DNA of 64,000 nucleotides from Acephala macrosclerotiorum (Eukaryota > Ascomycota > Leotiomycetes > Helotiales > Mollisiaceae): assembly GCA_014904845.1 (NCBI GenBank), contig MU119441.1:24577-88576 (forward strand), in the 5' to 3' direction. The notes under the pieces were generated by a model. That model did not search any database, was not told where the DNA came from, and worked only from the letters and a program-made list of their open reading frames with translations. Made by a program: the position numbers and the translations under genes. Positions 44,160 to 58,084 of this stretch are shown here, one piece after another. How positions within the stretch are numbered: position 1 is the first letter of the stretch; the number at the start of each line of letters is the position of its first letter.

Positions 44160-45452
44160 TGTCTCGACAAGGGAGACTGGTGGAGAGTAGGGGCAATCCT
44201 AGGATTGATGTTGTGATCGTAGTGGTATGGTTGTAGAAGCGACAAAAGTATGAGGATTTGATCGAAGAAGAACTTGCGATGATGCTCTGCTTCATTTCGA
44301 GAGGTAGATGCACTTGTATTTATCCCATTGTTACTGTAGTCGGGAGCAGGCAGAACTCTTGTAGACTGGAACTGTGTAATGACTCAAGCTACGCAACGAA
44401 ACGAGACGAAAATTCAGAATGGACATCGTAGTGCATTTCGAGAGTTAGAGAGTTGCCGGTACAATTGTTACCTTCGCTGCCAATCGTGCTTGTTCGGCCA
44501 CCTCGCCACGAAGCCGGATGAGGAAATGGTTGAGCAGCCACGAATAAAGTAAGCTCGCCACAACGCAAAACATCAGCAGATCACGAGAGCGGCTCTGCCG
44601 AGAATGGAGAACGCGGAGTAGAAAAACATCTTAGTGTCTAGGTTTCGGTGATGAAAAACCATCCACTTATTGCGTGGTGTGAGTTGCGTTACTAGCCTTC
44701 CACCGGCGCCAGAAACATCGAGAAGCCGAGCCAAAGTTTAGAGGGAATTGTTGATCGAATAGATACCAAGGAAGCGTCAAGGGGTAGGGCCGAGAGGTTT
44801 AAAAAGTGAACTTCCAAAGCATGCATGTATGCATCATGGGTCCCAAAATCACATATTCGTGAAAACCAAGCATAGATTACTAAAGGAAGAAGCAAGAATA
44901 CAAGAAGCAGATACGTAGAACCAAGTCGCAGACTATTTGGGATTTGCTACCACTGAACTGAACATCGCGGGCGAGTGCATGGTGTGTCTTTTCCCGAATA
45001 TCTGGGCGTTTCATGTCCAAATGCATAACATAACATTTGGACTCCAGGGACCCGCCTCCAAAGTCTGTGCGAATAATTGACTTCCGTCCCCAAAATCAGT
45101 ACGAAGCTCAAGCTAGGCCAATGTGGGCTAGATCGGGCTTGCTTCCAAAGTATCCCCGAAGCTTCGTACTCACTCGTCAACGTCAACAAGACAGACAGAG
45201 AAACAAACTCTCGCCGTCCCAGGAAGGCTGCGCATTGCTTCCGTATCTAAAGCATCCCATCGATCACTCTCATTTGGTGCTGCTATTTCGCGGGCTCCGT
45301 AGGCCCCTCGCATGAATCCCGCAGTCACAATACGTTTCGAACTCCGAACAGGCGATATCCCTCCCTCCCACCAAACCAGCTCGACCGATCAACAACCGCA
45401 TTCCAACCACTGCTGATCAAACACACCTGTCCATACTGTAAAATTGCTAACC
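44160..45452. other. 1.3-kb divergent spacer
   Basis: This is the promoter region shared by the proline-rich gene (minus) and RGD1 (plus). No gene, tRNA or repeat was recognised. Short ORFs such as 44692-44895 are not supported. Confidence 0.45.
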
Positions 45453-47804
45453 ATGGCTGATGACAATAATTCAGACCGGCTTCTTTCGGGGCCTCCAGAG
45501 TTTCCAACCCAGCAGCAGCAGCGCGACAGGACGGGCAGCATGTCTCTGGGTGACGACCATCATCTTAATGAGCCGATGAACGGGGAGAGCACGACAGGGC
45601 CGCCTCCTGGTCAAGTTGATGTGAATGCAAAGGAGGTGCATGATGTGGTCAACTCGGAGCTTGGCGTCTCAACTCTACTAAATAGATTAAAACAGAGCAT
45701 CGCAAGTTGCAAAGTAGGTTCGCTCTGACATACCAGCAGCCCGTGGTTTCTGACTTGTGCGTTGCAGGAGTTCGCCCTCTTCCTCAAGAAGCGGTCGACG
45801 CTGGAAGAAGAACACTCGAATGGACTGAAGAAACTATGCAGAGCTACAGCCGAGAACATTAGAAGACCAGAGCATCGCCATGGCTCCTTCCTACAGTCCT
45901 ACGAAGAAGTCACTCACATTCATGAGCGAATGGCAGACAATGGGGCGCAGTTTGCGATTTCCTTGCAGCAGATGCATGAAGATTTACTAGAGATGGCTGC
46001 AAACATAGAACGAGGTCGGAAGCATTGGAAGGCTTCAGGGCTCGCAGCAGAGCAACGGGTGGCTGACATCGAAGCCGCCATGCGGAAATCGAAAGCCAAA
46101 TATGATTCTCTAGCCGAGGACTATGACAGGGCCAAGACTGGAGGAGGGCAGTCGGGAAAGAAGTTTGGTCTCAAAGGTCCCAAATCCCAGCAACAACACG
46201 AAGAAGATCTTCTTCGGAAGTTGCAAGCTGGAGATGCCGACTACGCTTCCAAAGTCCAGTCGGCACAAAGCCAGCGAGCTGAATTGTGGTCGAAATTAAG
46301 ACCCGAGGCTGTAAAGTCTATTGAGGATCTGATCAGGGAGTGTGATTCCGCACTAACATTGCAGATGCAGAAGTTTGGTAGGAGCTCCTCTTCCGTCACC
46401 AAAGAAGGAGTACTAACTGTGTGTATAGCTTCATTCAACGAGAAGCTCTTACTTAGCAATGGCTTGAATGTCAGCCCACTGAAAGGAAGTGAATCTGGAA
46501 GTCAACACCGAAGTCTACGTGAAGTCGTCCACGCCATTGACAACGAGAGGGATCTCAGCAGCTATATTAGCAGTTTTGCTGTCAAGGTTCCAAAGGTTGT
46601 CCAGGACATCCAGTATGAAAAGCACCCCGTAAGCACCTGCCAATCTTATTTACTCAAAAGAAATCCTCTAATGTGTTCTTCAGACCTTGCAGCAGCAACA
46701 GCACAGCAGTGCACCTCCCCCGCAGCGCCAATCAGATCCACCAGCATCCTTTGCCAGCCGTCAGGGACCACCACAATTATTTGGTGGTGCCCCATCTCCC
46801 CACCAGGCACATGCAAGCCAGCCATTCAATCAAGTCCCGGCTCCAGCAATGCAGCAACATGAGAGAAGTTTTAGCCAAGGCCCATCTATGCAGCAATACA
46901 ATAACGGCTCGATGGGGGGTCCGCCACGACAGGCTAGCCATGTGCCATCCTATAACTCGGGTTCAATCAGTGCTAGTGGTCCACCACAGATCTCAACTCT
47001 CCCATTCCAGACCTCTCAAACCCCTCCGCCTACATTACAGCAATATAGTCCGGTGAACGCAACTACCTTCTCACAACCAGCAGCTTCGAACGCACCAAAT
47101 TTGCCACCATTGAAGCCTGTGTTTGGATTGAGTCTAGAGCAGCTCTTCGAGAGAGATGGATCAGCGGTCCCAATGGTTGTGTATCAATGCATACAGGCAG
47201 TTGATCTCTTTGGTCTAGAAGTGGAAGGTATCTATCGTCTATCAGGAACTGCATCCCATGTGACTAAAATCAAGGCTATGTTCGACAACGGTAAGCAGAT
47301 AGCTATTTTACCTTTGATTTAAGGCTAATGGAGTCAGATGCTTCGAAGGTAGACTTCCGTGATCCAGCGAACTTCTTCCATGACGTCAATAGTGTTGCTG
47401 GTCTCTTGAAGCAGTTCTTCCGTGATCTCCCTGACCCTCTCATGACAGCAGAACAATATGCTGGGTTTATTGAAGCTGCCAGTGAGTAAACTCCAAGTGG
47501 CCAGGTCTCCTGCTAACGAAGACTAGAAAATGACGACGATATCGTCCGTCGGGATTCTTTACACGCGATTATAAACAGCCTCCCCGACCCTAATTATGCA
47601 ACTCTGCGCGCCTTGACCTTACACCTCAATAGAGTCCAGGACAACTCTGCTGTAAATCGCATGAACGCTAGCAATCTTGCAATAGTTTTTGGGCCGACGC
47701 TGATGGGTGCAAACACTGGTCCGAATATTCAAGATGCCGGCTGGCAAGTCAGGGTCATCGACACGATATTGCAGAACACGTACCAAATATTCGATGATGA
47801 TTGA
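45453..47804 (+). CDS. RGD1: F-BAR / RhoGAP protein (RGD1-like)
   Basis: GTPase-activating protein for Rho-family GTPases (Rho3/Rho4 in yeast Rgd1), acting at the cell cortex in polarity and cytokinesis. Exons 45453-45713, 45768-46377, 46429-46628, 46684-47290, 47338-47481 and 47527-47804 give 699 residues. The F-BAR domain covers about residues 70-355: [40 protein letters not shown], then coiled coil. A Pro/Gln-rich linker follows (about 358-490). The RhoGAP domain (about 505-699) has the arginine finger in [20 protein letters not shown] (R542) and the later blocks [16 protein letters not shown] and [17 protein letters not shown]. All five introns are 45-55 nt with good signals. Confidence 0.93.
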
Positions 47805-48490
47805 GTGAATCTCAGAGGATGACACTTAGAGTCGGTTGAGTGCTATTGCGAAGTGTAGATACGTTTCAATTGTGTAAAATATGGAGCATGAGCGAATACC
47901 AATCAGTGTATGTTTGAACTTACTTTGCTTTGTGCGGGGTGGTTCCCGTTTTGTTTGCTCTTGTTGATGGTCTTTCTGACTATACTTTCGAGCCTGGTCC
48001 CTTGATACAAGGGCATTATACCAGATACAGTCCAATTGCCTAACGGCAGCCGCGGACTATAAATGAATCATCATCATCATACCAGATACAGTCTCCAGTG
48101 GGACTCTTACTAATCCAGCCACTTTCCCAATCAATACCAAGCAGCGAATCGCACAGAGACCACCACAGCCTGTAATGTATCTTACCCCCAAACGTATCCC
48201 TAAAAGGCCAAGGATTCTCGTCACAACCTCGGTCTATAACCAAGCCTTGAATATATTTCGTACCAAAAACCGAAACCATGTTGGCAGAAAAGCGATCCTC
48301 GTTGTAGGATTACGTCGCGATTTATAGGGCGACACAGATGGCGAGCACCCGAGATGTTTCGCCTGTGACGAGGATGAAAGAGCTGTACGGCGTCGTCAAC
48401 CCAACGTACCGCTAGATACAGGCTCTGAGTTCTATAGAGAACCTCGGTAGACAACTAGGATCCGAAGCCTTCTCGCCGAGTCGAGATTGT
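47805..48490. other. Last gene-poor GC-normal stretch before the AT-rich block
   Basis: RGD1 3' region. No gene is seen. Composition is still normal up to about 48490, where it changes within a few dozen bases. The exact motif ATCATACCAGATACAGTC occurs in this stretch as a short local duplication (around 48013 and 48077). Confidence 0.5.
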
Positions 48491-48752
48491 AGCGTCTTTT
48501 AAAAATATCTTTTTAAAGCAAAGAGTTTAATATAAAGTAATATAAATTATAATATGAAATAATATATATCGAGTAATATAAAAAATCGAAATATAATTAT
48601 AATATATTAAATATAAATTTATTATTATTATTTATTTAGTTTAAAAATTAATAATATTTTTTATATTATATAAAATTAATATTTTTAATAATATATAATT
48701 TTATTTAAATATAATAATTAAATTATATTAATATTATTAAAAATATTTAAAA

Positions 48753-49105
48753 TGTTTTTCTCGTTTCGAAAAAAAAAGTTCGTTCGTCGTCGATTTGTAA
48801 ACGAATCAATTAACGAACGAACTTTTTTTTTTTTTTTTTTTTTTCGATATTCGACGTATATTTTATTTCGTAAGTCTCGTAAAAACGTTTTTACGAAGGG
48901 TTTTAAAGTTTTCGATTTTAGTAATTTATTTTTATTTTAAAATTTAAATTAAAAACTCGTAATTTAAATGTTTTATAAATGTTTAAAATTAATATAATTA
49001 TTAAAATAATATTTAAAATTTTATTAAACGATAAAATCGATAAATTAATAAAATTTTTAGTATTTAAAATAAAAACGTATTATAAAATTTTATATTATTA
49101 AAAAA
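48753..49105 (+). repeat. LTR-like direct repeat, copy 1
   Basis: About 350 bp that match 54233-54570 in the same orientation. Landmarks in order: TTTTTCTCGTTT, a palindrome with arms GTTCGTTCGT and ACGAACGAAC, a T run, CGTAAAAACGTTTTTACGAA, and CGATAAAATCGATAAATTAA, then TATTTAAAATAAAAACGTAT. The spacing to copy 2 is about 5.5 kb. Confidence 0.75.
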
Positions 49106-49680
49106 ATACTTTTCAAAATTCTCGTTTTTTATATTAATTTATTACGATCGATTTAATTAATTTAAATTAATTTATTTAATATATAATTTTAAAAAAAAAA
49201 TTTAAATTTTTTTTTAAAATTACGTAATTAGATTAAAAAATGTTTTATAATTAAAAGTTTTAATATTTAAAATAAAAACGTATTTTTAATATAATTTTAT
49301 ATTAAAAATTTTTTTTAAAAAAATTTTCGTTTTTTTATTAAATTATTACGATTAATTTAATCGATTTAAATTATTTTATTTAATATATAATTTTAAAAAA
49401 AAAGTTTTAAACTTTTTTTTAAAAAATTACGTAATTATTTTAGTATTTAAATATTTAATATTTTAAATAAAAACGTATTTTTAATAAAGTTTTTATTAAA
49501 AAAAAAATTTAAAATTTTTATTTTATATTTAATTATTATAATTAATTTGATTAATTTAAATTATTTTATTTAATATATAATTTTAAAGAAAAACTTTTTA
49601 AAACTTTTTTCGAAAATTATATAATTATAGAAATATTTAATATTTAAAATAAAAACATATTTAAACTTTTATTATCGCGA
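49061..49680 (+). repeat. Degenerate ~200-bp tandem array (three units plus a partial)
   Basis: Units begin with TATTTAAAATAAAAACGTAT or a close variant at about 49061, 49264, 49459 and 49641, giving periods near 203, 195 and 182. Each contains TTTATTTAATATATAATTTT followed by A-rich then T-rich runs and AATTACGTAATTA. Confidence 0.7.
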
Positions 49681-52600
49681 TTTTAATTAAATATAATTAT
49701 ATTTTATTAATTTATATAATAACGATTTAATAAAATTATTTGAAATTTAAAATTTAAAAATATTAAATTGAATTTCAATTTATATATAAATATTATACGA
49801 TTTATATTAATAAATAATTTATAGTTATAATCGTATATTTATTAAATTTTTAAAACTTTTTATTAAATTAATTATATATTAATTCGAAATTTTATAATTA
49901 TAAAATTTTTAATAAATTAATTAAATTATTATATTTAAATATTTTAATTAAATTTAATAATATTATTATTTATTAACGATTATTAAATTATAAAATATAA
50001 TAAAATCGACGAATTTAATAAAAAAAATTTAAAAAAAAAATTTAAAATTTTATTTTATTTATATTAATTTTTTAATTATATATATATTATATTATAAAAT
50101 TATTTTTTAATTTTAAACGTCGTTTTAATTATTATAAATATTTTAATTCGAATTAAATTTATAAACGAGATTTTATTATTATTAATTTTATATAATATAA
50201 TTTTTTTTTTTTATAATATATTTATATTTTTAACGTATAATTTAATATCGTCGTTTTTTTTATATTTATATAAAGTTTATATTTAAAATTATTATTAATA
50301 AATTAATATTTATTTTAAAATTAAATTTATATTATTTTCTTTTTTTAATTATCGATTTTAAAATCGAAAATATTATTAAAAATTAATAAAATTTATATTA
50401 ATTTAATATCGATATATTAAATTTATTTTATTAAAAAAAAAATTTCAAAAAAATTAATTTTCGACTTTAAAAATACTATTACGATTTTATTAATAATAAT
50501 ATAAAATAAATTATATCGATTTAAACGATTTATATTATTTATTTAAATATTAAATATTTTTTTTTTTTTTATATTTTTTTATTCGTTAAAACTTATATTA
50601 ATAAACGGATTATAATAGAAAAAGTTTTTTAAAAAAAAATTTTTATTAATTATTATTATTATTCGAAATTCGATAAATTATTCGAATAACGTATTGGAAA
50701 AAATACTTATTAAAATAATATATTTTTAAAATGTTTTTAAGTTTTTTTTATTTTAATAATTTAAATAAATATTCGTTTATAAAATAAAATAAAAAATTTT
50801 AATTATAATAATTATTTTCTCGTAAAATCGATAATAAATAATATATAAAAACTTGTTTTTTTAATATTTAATTATATATAAAATATTATTTTCAAATTAT
50901 ATTTTTACGATTGTATTTTTATAATTTTTTTTTTTTTTTTTCGTTTAATATCGATAAAAATAATAAATCGTAAATTTCGAACAATATTTGAAAATATTAT
51001 TTATTAATCGATAAATTTTTTTTTTTTCGAATAACGAAATTAAAAAATTATATTATTTTTTAAAGAATTTATATTACGAGATTAAATTATAAAAAGTTTC
51101 AATATATAATTTCGTAAATTTAAATATTAATTTTTAAATTTTTTAAAAAAATATATAAAAAAATTAAATTTAATAATTTTCGTTTATAATTAAAATAATT
51201 CGTATTATGTAAATATTGTATAATTTAATAAAAATTAATATTAATTTTTAAAACGAACGATTAATTATTAATAATAAATTAAAAATAAAATAAATAAATA
51301 AAATAATTAATTTAAAATTATAAATTCAATAATATTTATATTTTTTTTAAATTTTTTTAAAAACAATTTAATATTATTAATTCGTTTTTTTATTAATAAT
51401 AATTATTATTATAAATCGATTTTTTTAATAATAAAAAAAATTAATAAATTTTAATAAAAATTAAAATTAAATTAATAATATTAATAAATTATTATTATTA
51501 TTATTAATATTTTTATTTTATTTTTTATAAATATAATTTTTTTTTATAATATATAAATATTATTTAAAATATATATTATATTTATTTTATTATTATTAAA
51601 TATATTATTATTAAAATTAAATATTTTTTATATTTTTTCGAATTTATATATTTAAAAAATATAAAAAAATAAATTTAAATATAATAATAATTATAAAAAT
51701 ATATTTTTATAAAACGATAAATTAATAATATAAATATAAAATTGAAAATATTATTTTATTTTATTAATTTTTTATTTATTAATTTTTTTATTATTATTTT
51801 TAATTTCGTTTATATAAATATATTTTATAAATTTTTATTAATATTAAATATTTTTTAATAATTTATTATAAAATTTAAAAATATATTAATATTATTTATT
51901 ATTTTATTTTATATTTATTAATATATTAATAAATATAAATTTTATTCGTTTATTTATATATAATAAATATTTTACGAATTATATTTTTTATATTTTTAAT
52001 ATTATATATAATTTAATATTTTTTTATTTTTTAATTATATAATATATTATAATTTTTAAATTAATTTTTTATTATTTATATTAAATCGTTTAATTTAATT
52101 CGTTATTTATTTTAAAAATATTTTTTTATATAAATAATTAATAATTAATTTTTTTATTTTTTAAAATTTTTTAATTATTATTTATTATTTATTATTTTTT
52201 TTTTATTATTAATATTAATAATCGATTTATAAATTTTTGATTTTTTAATAATAATTAAATAAAATTAATATTATTCGAATTAATATTTATTTTTTATAAA
52301 TTTTTTTAATTTATAAACGAAAATATTATTTTTATAAAATAATTATTTTTAAATTTTTTTATTAAATATAAATTTTTTTAAACTAATTATTATTTATTAA
52401 TTTATTTTAATATATTATTTAATAATAAAATTTTATTTATTTATTTTTTAATTTTTTTAATTTTTTTATAAAAATTATTAAATTATTTAATATAATAAAC
52501 GATTAATTATTAATATAAAATAAAAATTCATTTTTTTTTTAAAATCGAAAATAATTTTTTTAAAATCGTTAATAATTTTTTTCTTTATAATTTTCGCGTA

Positions 52601-53661
52601 TTCGAATAATATAATTTTTAATTTTATAAATTTATATTATATATATATTTTAAATATTTAATTTTATTTAAAAGAAAATTATATTATTTTATATAATTAA
52701 AATATTAATTAATTATTTTTAAATTTAATCGATTATATTAAAAATATAATTTTTTTTAATATTATAAAATTAAATTAAAAATTTAATAATAATTAAAACG
52801 AAAATTTTTTATTAATCGAATTAATAATCGTTAATATTTTATTTAATTAAAAAATATAAAATTAAATTTTTATAAAATTAAATAATAAAATAATATAATT
52901 AATAATTAAATCGTATTAAAATAAATTTTTAATATTTTCGTTTTTAAATTTTTTATTTTTATTAAAATTTAAAAATATATTATTATAAATTTTAATTATT
53001 AAAAATAAATTTTTTTTTACGTAATCGAATATTTATTAATTGTATTAAAAAATTTTATTTAAAAATTATAATTTGAAATTTTAAATTTTTATTAAAATAT
53101 AACGTATTTTTAATTATTATTAATATAATTATTAAAATTTATTAAATTTATTTTTAATTAAATACGATTTTAAATTTAAATTTATTTATTATTTATATAA
53201 TTAATTAATAATATATTTAATAATATATTATAAAATTAATTTTTATTAAAAAATTTAAAAAATTTAAAAAAAATTTAAAAATAAAACAATTTTTTGTTAA
53301 TTATATAAAAACGAGTTTTATTAAAAAAAATTTTAAAAACGAATATTAAATTTAAATTTTTTATTAATAAAATTTATTAAAATAATTTTATTTTAATAAA
53401 TATATTATAATATATTATTATTAATATTTTAATTATTAAATTAATAAAAATAAATATATATTTAATAAAAAATAAAAATTATAAAAATATTAATAAAAAA
53501 AATTAATAAATAATAATATTTTAAAAAAAAAATTTTTAATAAAATTTTATTATTCGATTTAATATTTATAATTTTAATATTTTAAATGCAATTTTTTTTA
53601 ATAAAATTAAAATCTTAATTTAATTATAAATATATAAAAAAAAAAAAAAATTAAAACGCGA

Positions 53662-53783
<122 letters not shown>

Positions 53784-54232
53784 TATATAATATATATAAT
53801 TAAAATATTATTTAATATTAATTAAATTCGATTTTTTTTTATAAATAATTTAATTTTTTAAAATTTTAATTAAAAATTTTAAATTAATTAAAAAAATTTA
53901 TAAATAAATTTAAAAAAAATTTAAAATATAATAAAAAATTTATATTTTTCGTAATTAATATTAAAAATTAAAATAATATTTATATAAATTCGTAAAATTT
54001 TAAAAAAAATTCGAATAATTAAATATATTAAAAAAATTTAAAAAAAAATATTTTAAAATTATTATTTTAAAAAAAAATAATAATTTTATTTATTAATAAA
54101 TAATTAATATTAAAAATTTATTTAATAAAAACGAAAAAAAAAATATTAAAAAAAATATTTAAAAAAAATATTAAAAAAAAATATTAAAAATTTTTTTAAA
54201 ATAAATAATACGATTAATATTCGATATAATAA

Positions 54233-54570
54233 AATATTTTTCTCGTTTTAAAAAAAAAAAAAATCGTTCGTCGATTCGTAAACGAATTAATTAACGAACG
54301 ACTTTTTTTTTTCTTTTACTCGATTTATATTTTATTTCGTAAATCTCGTAAAAACGTTTTTACGAAAATTTTTAAAATTTTCGATTTTAATAATATATTT
54401 TTATTTGAAATTTTCAATTGAAATTTTTTAATTTAAACGTTTTATAAATATTTAAAATTAAAATAATTATTAAAATTTTATATTTTATCGAGCGATAAAA
54501 TCGATAAATTAATAAGTTTTTTAATATTTAAAATAAAAACGTATTTTTTTTACGAAATTTGATATTATTA
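54233..54570 (+). repeat. LTR-like direct repeat, copy 2
   Basis: Partner of 48753-49105. The palindrome core (GTTCGTC...GACGAAC-like arms), the CGTAAAAACGTTTTTACGAA block and the CGATAAAATCGATAAATTAA block are all conserved in order and spacing. Differences are mostly C/T and G/A transitions plus homopolymer length changes. Confidence 0.75.
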
Positions 54571-55380
54571 ATACGATTTAATTATGAAGTAATCGTAAAT
54601 TAATTCGATATTATTAATCGAAAACTCGAAAATTTACGAATATTATTAAATGTTTTTTCGAAAAAATTATATAATTTTATAAATATTAACGCTATAAATA
54701 TAAAAAATTAATAAAACGATTTTTAATATTTAAATTTTTTTTAAATATTTTAATTTCGAGTTTTTTATATATTTAATTATTAAAATATTTATTGTATAAA
54801 ATAAAAATAAATATTATTATTCGAATATTTTATATTTTTATATAATATTAAATAAATTACTTTTTAATTATAATAATATAATATATAATAATTTATATTA
54901 ATTATTTATTAAATATATATATTTTTATTTAATTTTTTATTTCGTTATTTTATTTATTATTTTATTTATTTATTTTTATTTCGAGTTTTAATTGTAATAT
55001 TTATATAATTATTTTACGTTAATAAATATTTTTTAATAATTTTAAAAAACTTTTTATAAATTGTTTAATTATTATAATTTTTTTTTTCGTTATTATTATA
55101 ATAAAACGATTTTATCGTAAATTTAAAAATTAAAATTTAATTATTATTATTAATTTCAATATATAATATTAAATCGATAAAAAATAAATATATAAAAATT
55201 ATAAAATAAAAATATTTTTATCGATTAAAAAAATTAATAATTAATTATTTTCGAATTTCGTCGAATAAAAAAATTAATATTTAATTATTTTCGATTTTCG
55301 ATTATTAATAATAACGTTTATAATTTTTTTCAAATTATTAAAAAATTTGTTTTTTATTTTTATTTTAAAATATATTAATA
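54550..55380 (+). repeat. Dispersed degenerate repeat, copy A
   Basis: Resembles 58085-59100 in the same orientation. The clearest blocks are CGAATATTATT with following ATATAATTTTA, AATTATTAAAATAT with GTATAAAAT, AATAATTTATATT, and the end block TTCAAATTATTAAAAAAT... ATTTTAAAATATATTAATA. Similarity is patchy and was judged by eye only. Confidence 0.45.
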
Positions 55381-56576
55381 ATTTTATAATTTTTTTTTAA
55401 ATATATAAAATTATAAAAATTTAAAATAATATTTTAAATATTTAATAAATATAAAAATTATATTTAATAAATATATATTATAATTAAAAATTATTTAATA
55501 CGTTTTTTTTAAATATGAAATAAAATAATATTATAAATATTTTAAAAAAAAAAATTTATTTTTTCAAATAATAATAATTAAAAAAATATTTATTATTAAA
55601 TATTTTTTATAAATATAAAAAAAAAAATTATTATTTTTTTTATATTTTTTTTTTATTTTTATATTTATTAAATATTTATAATATTTTCGTTTTTATTTTT
55701 TAATATAATATTTAAATCGTATATAAATTTTATTTAAAAAATTTTTAATTTAAAATTAAATTTATATTTAAATTAAATTTAATTTTTAATTTTTAATTTA
55801 AAATAAATTATTTTAATTTTTTTTTATATTAATATATACGTTATTTATATTTATATTAAACTTTTATAATTAAATTTATTTTAAATCGTAATAAAAATAT
55901 TTTTTTTTAAATATTTATTCGACGTATTATTATCGATTTAATAAAATTTAATAATTAAATAAAAAATATATTATTATTATTATTTTCGATTTAATAATTT
56001 ATTATACGAAATTAATAAATTTTTTTAAAATAATATTAAATATTTTAAAATAAAAATAAAAAATTGTAAAAAATTGTAAAAAATATTTATAATAATTTTA
56101 AATATTATCGATTATATTATATCGAATTAAAAATAAAATATTAACGAATTTTATAATTTTATTATTGAATTTATTATAATTTTTTAATTTTTTAAAAAAA
56201 AAAATTTTTATTTTTTTCGAAATTTTATTTTTATTATTAAATTTTTATTTTTTTTTTTAAAAAAAAATTAATAACGTTTATTTATAAAAAGTTTTTTAAA
56301 AAATTATTAATTTAAAATTAAATAATTTACGTATTATAAATTATTTAATTTATTTTAATAATAATAAATTTTATATTAATAAAAATAATTTTTAATTTTT
56401 ATTATTTTAATTTTTATTAATATATAAATTGTTTTTAAATTCGTTTTAAAATATTTAATATATATTATAAATATAATTTTAATTTTCGTTTAAATTTTTT
56501 TTCGATAAATTTAATATTTATTTTATTATATCGATTTTTAATTTTTTAATTTTATATATTATTTAATTTTTTTTTA

Positions 56577-56706
56577 TTTAATTAATTTTTCGAAATATTT
56601 TATTTATTAATCGAATTAAATTAATTTTTATTTCATTTAATTAATTTCTCGAATTATTTTATTTATTAATCGAATTAAATTTTTTTTTTTTTATTTAATC
56701 GATTTT
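56577..56706 (+). repeat. ~57-bp tandem duplication
   Basis: Two near-identical units, each running ATTTAATTAATTT, then CGAA, ATTTTATTTATTAATCGAAT and TAAAT, followed by a partial third (ATTTAATCGATTTTT). Confidence 0.7.
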
Positions 56707-57069
56707 TTATCAAGAAAAATATTTTTTATTAAAGATTTTATATTTAAACGAACGTATTAATAGTATTAATAATATATTAATCGTTTATTAATTGAATACT
56801 ATTAGTATTTAATCAATTAATCCGATATTATTAATAAACTATTAATAAAATTCTAATTATATTTTATCGCGATAATTATTTTTCGTATATTTTATAATAT
56901 ATTAATAATTAATAATTGGTTTATTTTTATAAAATATAAAAACAATAATAAGTATTTTCGATTTCGATAAAAATTATTTAACAGACTATAATATTTATAA
57001 AAATGTACTCGAATTTATTACAAATTAGTATTTACGATATTAAATTTCGATTAAAACTCGATATAAATA

Positions 57070-57120
57070 CTTACAAAATATAACGCTTACAAAATATAAC
57101 GTTTACAAAATATAACGCTT
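57070..57120 (+). repeat. Three tandem copies of a ~17-bp motif
   Basis: The motif CTTACAAAATATAACG occurs three times in a row with one C/T difference. Its CpA and CpT dinucleotides are intact, unlike most of the surrounding block. Confidence 0.8.
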
Positions 57121-58084
57121 TTATCAAATTAAATCAATTGTTTCTCAAAATAATACTCGTTTTTTTATATTTTTAAACTTACGATTATAGTTTATAATAT
57201 TAATTTATAAAAAAAATTGTATAAAAACGTTATTTAAAAAAATTAATAATCGATTTTATTTTAATAAATCGAATATATATATTATTCAAATCATCGAAAT
57301 TATACGTCAATTTAAAAAACCCGATAATACGTACGTAAGTACTTATATAAACTAATAATGTAAACTGTATTTTTAATTAATTATAAGAAATTTTATTATT
57401 AAAATTTTGCGTAAAATTATTATAACGTTTAAATGAATATTAAATTGAAATCAAAAAAAAATAAATTGAAAAAAGACAATATATATAATATTTATTCGAA
57501 GTTTATTTTATCGTTGATTTTTTTTTTATAATATTTAAACGCGTTTCGACGATTTATTAACTTTTTTTCAAATTATTTAAACGCGTTTCGATTGTATTTA
57601 ATCGAGTATTTATTTTTTAAAAATAAATAAAAATATTATTATAATTTATTAAAATTTCTATTATATTTTTAAACGATTACAATATTTAATTTAATCGTTC
57701 TTTGAATCGTTTTAATATTATATTCAATCGTTTATCGAATCGTGCGATTATACGAGTTTATTTTTTTTTATTATTATTAGTATTTATATAAATACAATAT
57801 TTTGCACGTTTATTATTTCTTTAATAAAAACGCGAATATAAATATTAATCGTTTTTTAATTAAATAATTATTTAATAAAAATATTAAAAAAATTGTTTAA
57901 TAAAACTATTTCGTATAAAAAGCAAATTTTAAATAAATTTCCAATAAATAAATAATTGATTATTGAAAAAAATCGTTCGAAGCGTAATAAGAAAAATAAT
58001 AAATTAATAAAAAGAAAAAAAGAAAAATACGACAAAAAAAAGTTAAATTTAAATAATTAAAATATAAATTTATTTTTACTCGTA

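Noticed and set aside
48752..48940. 62-codon ORF at the start of the AT-rich block
   Set aside because: Lys/Phe/Arg-rich translation of a degenerate repeat containing a T homopolymer; not a gene.
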